Positions 5,662 to 9,676 of a DNA stretch of 9,676 nucleotides are shown in pieces (positions within the stretch are counted from its first letter, which is position 1; the number at the start of each line of letters is the position of its first letter). The position numbers were made by a program, and so were the translations under genes. The notes beneath the pieces were generated by a model that had not been told where the DNA came from, made no database searches, and saw only the letters and a list, made by a program, of their open reading frames with translations. The stretch comes from Pseudomonas sp. (lineage in GTDB: Bacteria; Pseudomonadota; Gammaproteobacteria; Pseudomonadales; Pseudomonadaceae). The stretch lies in NCBI GenBank assembly GCA_007117785.1, contig SKFV01000238.1, forward strand, positions 1 to 9,676, read 5' to 3'.

Positions 5662-6251
5662 TCTTCACTCCCGAACAGTTGACGGTCAATCAGGTCACAC
5701 AGGCAATGGATGGCGAGCAAATGGACTTCCTGAATCCGCGCAGTGGAGCGGGCCGGCACCCGGATTTCGACGTCTTCGGGCAGCAGCAAGGAGGCCATGG
5801 CACCGCCGTCTCGACCGGTAAGGGCGACCACCAGCATGTCACGGTCATGCGCAGCCTGGATCGCTTGAAGCACGTTGCCGGAGTTACCGCTGGTCGAGAT
5901 CGCCAGCAGTACGTCCCCGGGTTGACCTAGCGCACGAATCTGTTTGGAGAAGACTTCGTCGTAGCTGTAATCATTGGCGATCGAGGTCAGTGTGGAGCTG
6001 TCGGTAGTCAAGGCGATAGCCGGAAGACTGGGGCGTTCACGCTCGAAGCGGTTGAGCATTTCCGAGGAAAAGTGTTGCGAATCACCCGCGGAGCCGCCAT
6101 TACCACAGGCAAGAATCTTGCCTTCGTTGAGCAGGCTGTTGACCATGAGCTGGCTGGCCTGTTCTATACTCGGGCCTAGCTCGTCCATGGCGCGGGTTTT
6201 GGTTTCAATGCTGTCGGTAAACAGTTGCTTGATACGGTGTTGCATATCCAT
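5658..6251 (-). CDS. gmhA: Phosphoheptose isomerase (SIS domain; GmhA/DiaA family)
   Basis: A single-SIS-domain protein of 197 residues. GmhA converts sedoheptulose 7-phosphate to D-glycero-D-manno-heptose 7-phosphate, the first step toward LPS-core heptose. The phosphosugar loops are CGNGGSAGDSQHF (49-61) and STSGNSGN (119-126). E64 and H182 align by eye with the catalytic Glu65 and His180 of E. coli GmhA, whereas E. coli DiaA has Asn at the His position. I therefore favour isomerase. The Pseudomonas homologue PA4425 is known as phosphoheptose isomerase. By neighbourhood (lpoA-yraN-x-yraP) it occupies the diaA position, so a DnaA-linked role cannot be excluded. I chose the ATG at 6251 (MDMQHRIKQLF) to match relatives. 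The frame stays open for another 231 bases upstream, but that part lies over yraN. The ribosome binding site is weak; yraN ends 10 bases upstream, so reinitiation may help. Confidence 0.9.
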   Translation of the reverse strand: MDMQHRIKQLFTDSIETKTRAMDELGPSIEQASQLMVNSLLNEGKILACGNGGSAGDSQHFSSEMLNRFERERPSLPAIALTTDSSTLTSIANDYSYDEVFSKQIRALGQPGDVLLAISTSGNSGNVLQAIQAAHDRDMLVVALTGRDGGAMASLLLPEDVEIRVPARSTARIQEVHLLAIHCLCDLIDRQLFGSEE

Positions 6252-6261
6252 AAACAGGGAC

Positions 6262-6639
6262 TCACTGGCAGATAAAGGCTTCACGGATCCACTGATAATT
6301 GGCTGGATCCGCCGGATCGCCGTCGGCGGCAACAACATCAAAGCGACAGGGACTGTCAGCCAGATGTGGATGACTGAGTATATAGAACTGGGCAGCAGCA
6401 ATAAGTTTCTGCTGTTTGCGCCAATCAACGCTTTCGGCGGCACTGCCCCACTGGCTGTACCGACGATTGCGGACTTCGACAAATACTACTGTATCGCCGT
6501 CACGCATGACCAGATCAAGCTCGCCGCGTTTGCAACGAAAGTTGCGCGCCAGACAGCGCATACCGTGACGCATTAGTAATTGTTCCGCCTGACGTTCAGC
6601 CTGGTTACCGCGCTCCTGGCGCAGGGTGGGTAGTTTCAT
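6262..6639 (-). CDS. yraN: YraN family (UPF0102) endonuclease-fold protein
   Basis: A 125-residue protein of the UPF0102/YraN family. It carries the restriction-endonuclease-like PD-(D/E)XK core: RGELDLVMRD (38-47) supplies E40 and D42, and VFVEVRNR (52-59) supplies E55, with R57 where many members have Lys (EVK). The N-terminal helix GNQAERQAEQLL is also characteristic. Family members are predicted nucleases, often placed near LPS or peptidoglycan genes, but the cellular role is not established. The start ATG overlaps the lpoA stop as ATGA, so it is translationally coupled to lpoA, and gmhA begins 10 bases after its stop. The last residues, QWIREAFICQ, match the family's usual W-I-x-x-A-F ending. 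Identification of the family is secure; activity is inference. Confidence 0.92.
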   Translation of the reverse strand: MKLPTLRQERGNQAERQAEQLLMRHGMRCLARNFRCKRGELDLVMRDGDTVVFVEVRNRRYSQWGSAAESVDWRKQQKLIAAAQFYILSHPHLADSPCRFDVVAADGDPADPANYQWIREAFICQ

Positions 6640-8465
6640 GGCATCAATGGCATGGGCGTCAGTTCGCTCAATTGGCCGTCGCGTATTTCACCCCAGGGAA
6701 CCAGTCGGCTGATGCGGCCATCCGCTTGCAGGGTGAGAGTGCCGGTGGCGCCCTCTACCCGGGTAGAGACGTTTTGCTGCATTTGAGGTAGCAGGGTAAA
6801 TACACGCTGGGCATCGATGCCCATGGCAAACAGACGTCCCATGGCGCCACTGGCCTGCGGCCAACTATTGGTAACCGGACCATATAGGGCGTCTGAACGG
6901 TTCAGCAGCCAGGGCGTTTCAGCCACAAGAATACCGTCCAGATCCAGATTGCCGGCCGGGTCACTACCCGGCTGAAATACATGCGAGGTGGCCAGAACGG
7001 GCATGTCAGCGGCGTACTGGAAGGCCAGAATTGGCTTCAATTGACGCCCTTGTTGCGGTGTGATGGCGACAAAAAGGGCGTCCAGGTCGGCCCGCGGCGC
7101 GGGCTGCACGACCACGTTGCTGCCCAGCAGGCGCTGGATACGCTGGCCGCGCTGCTCGCTTTGGCGAATGTTCAGCAAGCCACCGATCTGACCAGCCATC
7201 TCAGTCGGTTGATCGATCATTTCACGCCCCAGCAATTGACCGCCGAGTTCCTGCCAGGCCTGATCGAAAGCCCGATAAGCCCGTTCGGCCCAATCACCCT
7301 GCGAGGATTGAATTACGGCCATGCTGCGGTAGCCCTGGCTCCAGGCATTCAATGCCGCAGAACGCGCTTCATCTTCTGGCGCCAGACCAAACTGAAAAAG
7401 TCCTTCCTGGCCGCTCACATCCGCATCGGTATAGTTCAGTGCCAGGGTAGGCAGGGGCAATGGATTCATACGTGCCAGTTGCGTGACCTTGTCGCGCTCC
7501 AGTGGACCGATAACCCATTGCACGCCATCTGCCTTGGCTTGCCGGTAAAACTGGTTGAGGTCAGCAAACTGGGTGCTGTCATACAAGCTGACACGAGGTT
7601 GCGGCAGCCCCTGCTCCTGCACCTGGTACTGGGCAGAAAGAAAACCGTCACGCAGGGCTTGCGCGGGCCCGGCCAGGCTGCCCTCAAAAGGCAGCAGCAA
7701 GGCAATATGCTGTGGTCGTTCGTCATAGAGCTCAAGGCGTTGTCGAATGCTCTCGGGCAGCGGCTGATTGGCCGGATGCGCCGGATTGTTTTCCTGCCAG
7801 AGCTGGATGCGTCGCACTTGCAAATCCAGGCTACCGGCTTCACGGCTTGCCAGCATAAGCTCCAGCCATCCGGCCAGCTCAACATCGGCACGCTCATGGG
7901 CCTGGCGCAGCTCGCTGCTATCCATGGCTTGCAGGCTTTCCCAGATTGCCAGGCGATTGTTGCGCTGGGCATTACCGCTGAGCAGGGCATCCACATAGAT
8001 GCGCTCGCGAATAGCGGCGATGTGGTCGCCGCTGGCTTCCAACACATTGGCACGCAGCTGGTGAACAGCTATCTGCTCTTCCAGTGGTTGGCTATCCAGT
8101 TGCTGAATCGAGGGGTGGCGAATAGCTTGCAGGGCAACCCGCGTTTGATCCAGTGCCAGGGCGCTCTTAGCTTGAAGGCTGCTGAAGCGGATCTGCTGAT
8201 CAACCGGCAGTTCACTTTGCGGTACCTGGCTGAGGATCTGCTGCACTCGCTCAGCCTGGCCAGCATTCATGGCCGCTTGAGCCGCGTGCAAGCGCAGCAG
8301 ATTGGCTTCCTCGCCGCGGCGGCGATCGGCATTCTGCAGAATCTGGTCAACACTGGCTTCGGGCGTACGGGGCAGGTCTGACAGTTGGCTGGGGCGCGGC
8401 GCACAGGCGCTGAGCACAAAGGCAAAGCTGATCAGGGCCAGCGGCAGACAATAAGAGCGGCGCAT
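6636..8465 (-). CDS. lpoA: Penicillin-binding protein activator LpoA (LppC/YraM family)
   Basis: A 609-residue outer-membrane lipoprotein that reaches across the periplasm to stimulate the bifunctional peptidoglycan synthase PBP1a. The signal peptide ends in a lipobox, VLSAC, with lipidation at C21 followed by Ala. Residues about 35-245 are helix-rich and Gln/Ala/Leu-rich, consistent with the TPR-like N-terminal domain. From about 252 (PQHIALLLPFEGSLAG) the protein has the periplasmic-binding-protein-like LppC domain, with VQWVIGPLERDKVTQLA, LALNYTDAD, RSMAVIQSSQGDWAERAY and DALFVAITPQQGRQLKP visible. The length fits pseudomonad members and is shorter than E. coli LpoA (about 678). The ATG at 8465 has AAGGA (complement of 8474-8478) eight bases upstream. 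It is the first gene of the minus-strand unit and diverges from rsmI. Its stop overlaps the yraN ATG. Confidence 0.95.
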   Translation of the reverse strand: MRRSYCLPLALISFAFVLSACAPRPSQLSDLPRTPEASVDQILQNADRRRGEEANLLRLHAAQAAMNAGQAERVQQILSQVPQSELPVDQQIRFSSLQAKSALALDQTRVALQAIRHPSIQQLDSQPLEEQIAVHQLRANVLEASGDHIAAIRERIYVDALLSGNAQRNNRLAIWESLQAMDSSELRQAHERADVELAGWLELMLASREAGSLDLQVRRIQLWQENNPAHPANQPLPESIRQRLELYDERPQHIALLLPFEGSLAGPAQALRDGFLSAQYQVQEQGLPQPRVSLYDSTQFADLNQFYRQAKADGVQWVIGPLERDKVTQLARMNPLPLPTLALNYTDADVSGQEGLFQFGLAPEDEARSAALNAWSQGYRSMAVIQSSQGDWAERAYRAFDQAWQELGGQLLGREMIDQPTEMAGQIGGLLNIRQSEQRGQRIQRLLGSNVVVQPAPRADLDALFVAITPQQGRQLKPILAFQYAADMPVLATSHVFQPGSDPAGNLDLDGILVAETPWLLNRSDALYGPVTNSWPQASGAMGRLFAMGIDAQRVFTLLPQMQQNVSTRVEGATGTLTLQADGRISRLVPWGEIRDGQLSELTPMPLMP

Positions 8466-8521
8466 CGGTGTTGTCCTTACACGGCAGGGCTTCCGGCGAA
8501 ACCATGAATCAATGGACTGGC

Positions 8522-8550
8522 ATTGTAACCAAGGGGGCGGTCAATCTCTA
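8522..8550 (-). promoter_or_regulatory. Candidate promoter for lpoA-yraN-gmhA-BON
   Basis: On the minus strand, TAGAGA (complement of 8545-8550, 4 of 6 matches to the -35 consensus) precedes TACAAT (complement of 8522-8527, 5 of 6 matches to the -10 consensus) with a 17-base spacer. The -10 is 57 bases upstream of the lpoA ATG. It is the best match I found on this strand in the divergent gap. Confidence 0.4.
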
Positions 8551-8579
8551 TACAGACGCGCACCACTGGCCTGCTTATG

Positions 8580-8585
8580 TACAAT
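8580..8585 (+). promoter_or_regulatory. Candidate -10 box for rsmI
   Basis: TACAAT at 8580-8585 lies 30 bases before the rsmI ATG at 8616. The expected -35 position (about 8557-8562, CGCGCA) is a poor match. The hexamer mirrors the TACAAT of the lpoA candidate promoter on the opposite strand. Support is weak. Confidence 0.3.
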
Positions 8586-8615
8586 AGATCACAGTTTTTT
8601 ATTGAGAGCGGCCAG

Positions 8616-9479
8616 ATGACAGCCAGTGGAACCCTTTTTGTGGTGGCAACGCCGATCGGCAACCTGCAGGATATCAGCCCGCGTGCGCTGGCCATCCTGC
8701 GCGATGTTGACCTGATTGCTGCCGAGGACACCCGTCACAGCGCGCGCCTGTTGCAGCACTTTGGCATTAGCACCGCTACCACGGCCTGCCATGACCATAA
8801 TGAGCGCGACAAGAGTCAGCGGTTGATCCAGCGCATGCTGGCAGGCGAATCCATCGCGCTGATTTCCGATGCTGGCACGCCGTTGATTTCCGATCCCGGC
8901 TTTCATCTGGTGCGCCAGGCCCGTGAGGCGGGGGTGCCGGTCAGCCCCATTGCTGGCCCCTGTGCCCTGATTGCCGCCCTGAGTGCGGCAGGCCTACCCT
9001 CGGACCGATTCGCTTTCGAGGGGTTTCTGCCGGCCAAGAGCAAGGGCCGGCGTGACCGTTTGCAGGCACTGGCCAGCGAACCACGCACCTGGCTGATCTA
9101 CGAAGCGCCGCATCGCTTGCTGGATTGTCTGGAGGATATGCTCGCCGAGCTGGGACCGACCCGCCAGGTGGTTCTGGCCCGTGAATTGAGCAAGACCTTT
9201 GAAACCATCAAGGGCGCACCGGTGGCCGAGCTGCTGGAATGGGTACGGGGGGATAGTGATCAGCAACGCGGTGAATGTGTGTTGCTGGTAGAGGGCGCGC
9301 CCGTGCCGGATAGCGAGGATGCCCTCTCGCCCGAGGTGCTGCGAACCTTGGACATACTGCTGGAAGAGCTGCCGCTCAAGCAGGCGGCAGCCCTGGCAGC
9401 CAAACTGACCGGCGAGAAAAAGAACCGTTTGTATCAGTGGGCTTTGGGTAAAAACCCCAAAGCGGGGGACTCAGATTAA
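8616..9479 (+). CDS. rsmI: 16S rRNA (cytidine(1402)-2'-O)-methyltransferase RsmI
   Basis: RsmI (287 residues) is a tetrapyrrole-methylase-fold enzyme that 2'-O-methylates C1402 of 16S rRNA in the decoding centre, using S-adenosylmethionine. Signature segments are LFVVATPIGNLQDIS (7-21), AAEDTRHS (35-42), CHDHNE (58-63) and ALISDAGTPLISDPG (81-95). Further conserved parts are SAAGLPSDRFAFEGFLP and IYEAPHRLLD (161-170). The C-terminal RsmI-specific helix includes LPLKQAAALAAKLTGEKKNRLYQWAL. I chose the ATG at 8616 because relatives begin a few residues before the LYVVATPIGNL motif and because a GAGAG stretch lies at 8604-8608. An ATG at 8577 would add 13 residues but overlaps the candidate -10 box. 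It diverges from lpoA, a pairing also known from other gammaproteobacteria, and is followed by a hairpin terminator. Confidence 0.95.
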   Translation: MTASGTLFVVATPIGNLQDISPRALAILRDVDLIAAEDTRHSARLLQHFGISTATTACHDHNERDKSQRLIQRMLAGESIALISDAGTPLISDPGFHLVRQAREAGVPVSPIAGPCALIAALSAAGLPSDRFAFEGFLPAKSKGRRDRLQALASEPRTWLIYEAPHRLLDCLEDMLAELGPTRQVVLARELSKTFETIKGAPVAELLEWVRGDSDQQRGECVLLVEGAPVPDSEDALSPEVLRTLDILLEELPLKQAAALAAKLTGEKKNRLYQWALGKNPKAGDSD

Positions 9480-9482
9480 AAC

Positions 9483-9506
9483 TGCTCCCCCTCGGGAGTA
9501 ATTTTT
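9483..9506 (+). terminator. Intrinsic terminator of rsmI
   Basis: CTCCC (9485-9489) pairs with GGGAG (9494-9498) around a 4-base loop. It extends outward by one G-U and one T-A pair and is followed by AATTTTT. It begins 4 bases after the rsmI stop. Confidence 0.7.
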
Positions 9507-9571
9507 AGGTGTTCGTTAAGCCGGCACAAGATTATCGCGCTCGGCTGACGCCACCCGCAGTTCAGGACCGT

Positions 9572-9641
9572 TAGATGCCATGCGACCGCCAGGGATGGCG
9601 GAAGCACAGAAAATGCAGGAGCATTTTTCTGTGGGCATCTA
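9572..9641. repeat. Nested inverted-repeat element (cruciform-like)
   Basis: An outer 8-bp stem, TAGATGCC (9572-9579) with GGCATCTA (9634-9641), encloses two further hairpins. The first is CCGCCA-GGGA-TGGCGG (9586-9601). The second is CACAGAAAATGC (9605-9616) with GCATTTTTCTGTG (9621-9633), perfect apart from one extra T. Together they would fold as a three-way junction. No ORF covers the region. The AGGGAT-loop hairpin and the nearby GAGCCCCCAGGGG text remind me of dispersed non-coding repeats in marine Pseudomonas and Halomonas relatives, but no second copy is in this window. A structured RNA or rnpB-proximal regulatory DNA is the alternative. Confidence 0.6.
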
Positions 9642-9676
9642 CGAGCCCCCAGGGGTGAGGCAAGCGCTTACGAAGC
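9642..9676. other. Window end, no gene seen; short palindromic sequence
   Basis: No coding frame is supported here. GAGCCCCCAGGGG (9643-9655) can form a small CCCC/GGGG hairpin, and GCTT-ACG-AAGC occupies 9666-9676. These may be the continuation of the nested-repeat element, cut by the window edge. From pseudomonad synteny rnpB and then mraZ would be expected downstream, but no rnpB sequence is recognisable within the window. Confidence 0.35.

Noticed and set aside
6252..6482. 77-codon N-terminal extension of the gmhA frame
   Set aside because: It lies out of frame over yraN, which has conserved motifs. The family start MDMQH at 6251 gives the normal 197-residue length.
6981..8381. Long plus-strand open frame (466 codons) opposite lpoA
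   Set aside because: It is antisense to a clearly recognisable lpoA with lipobox and LppC domain. Its translation has no family resemblance, and the open frame is explained by lpoA codon usage.
9507..9676. RNase P RNA (rnpB), expected from pseudomonad gene order after rsmI
   Set aside because: I looked for the conserved GAGGAAAGTCCGGGCTC core and the start of the molecule and found neither. If present, rnpB lies beyond the window.
1..9676. Defence system, prophage, IS element, CRISPR array, tRNA or rRNA genes
   Set aside because: No transposase, integrase, direct-repeat array or RNA-gene sequence was seen; almost all of the window is accounted for by core genes.

Overview
The window comes from a gammaproteobacterium, most likely Pseudomonadaceae. 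From memory, the order rplM-rpsI-petABC-sspA-sspB / BON lipoprotein-gmhA-yraN-lpoA / rsmI matches the conserved block around PA4433-PA4422 of Pseudomonas aeruginosa. Protein details such as the start of the Rieske protein and the SspA and GmhA sequences also look pseudomonad. The GC content appears moderate for the genus, so a Halopseudomonas-like lineage is possible, but I cannot settle the species from sequence alone.

Layout. Positions 1-703 hold the 3' end of rplM, all of rpsI and a strong intrinsic terminator. A promoter-bearing gap of about 190 bp follows. The cytochrome bc1 operon petA-petB-petC (840-3438) is joined by two 1-nt stop/start overlaps and closed by a GC-rich hairpin. The stringent starvation genes sspA (3594-4223) and sspB (4299-4694) follow, with a consensus -10 box just downstream of the petC terminator. 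A small two-helix membrane protein of the DUF4282 type (4801-5040) lies between sspB and the convergent genes. A perfect 15-bp inverted repeat (5050-5089) fills the gap between the two converging units. On the minus strand, read from 8465 down to 5092, lie lpoA, yraN, gmhA and a dual-BON lipoprotein gene. They are tightly packed, with ATGA overlaps at two of the three junctions. rsmI (8616-9479) diverges from lpoA and ends at a hairpin plus T-run. The last 170 bases have no gene but contain a cruciform-like cluster of nested inverted repeats.

How the genes work together. The first block makes two ribosomal proteins. The second makes the three catalytic subunits of ubiquinol:cytochrome c reductase. 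SspA binds RNA polymerase and SspB delivers substrates to ClpXP. The minus-strand unit is about the envelope: activation of peptidoglycan synthesis (LpoA), supply of the LPS-core heptose precursor (GmhA) and an outer-membrane BON lipoprotein. YraN is a nuclease-fold protein of uncertain role.

This is mostly a conserved core region. I found no defence system, prophage, IS element, CRISPR array, tRNA or rRNA. The less explained parts are the DUF4282 gene, the inverted repeats at 5050-5089 and 9572-9641, and the regulatory DNA upstream of petA and sspA.
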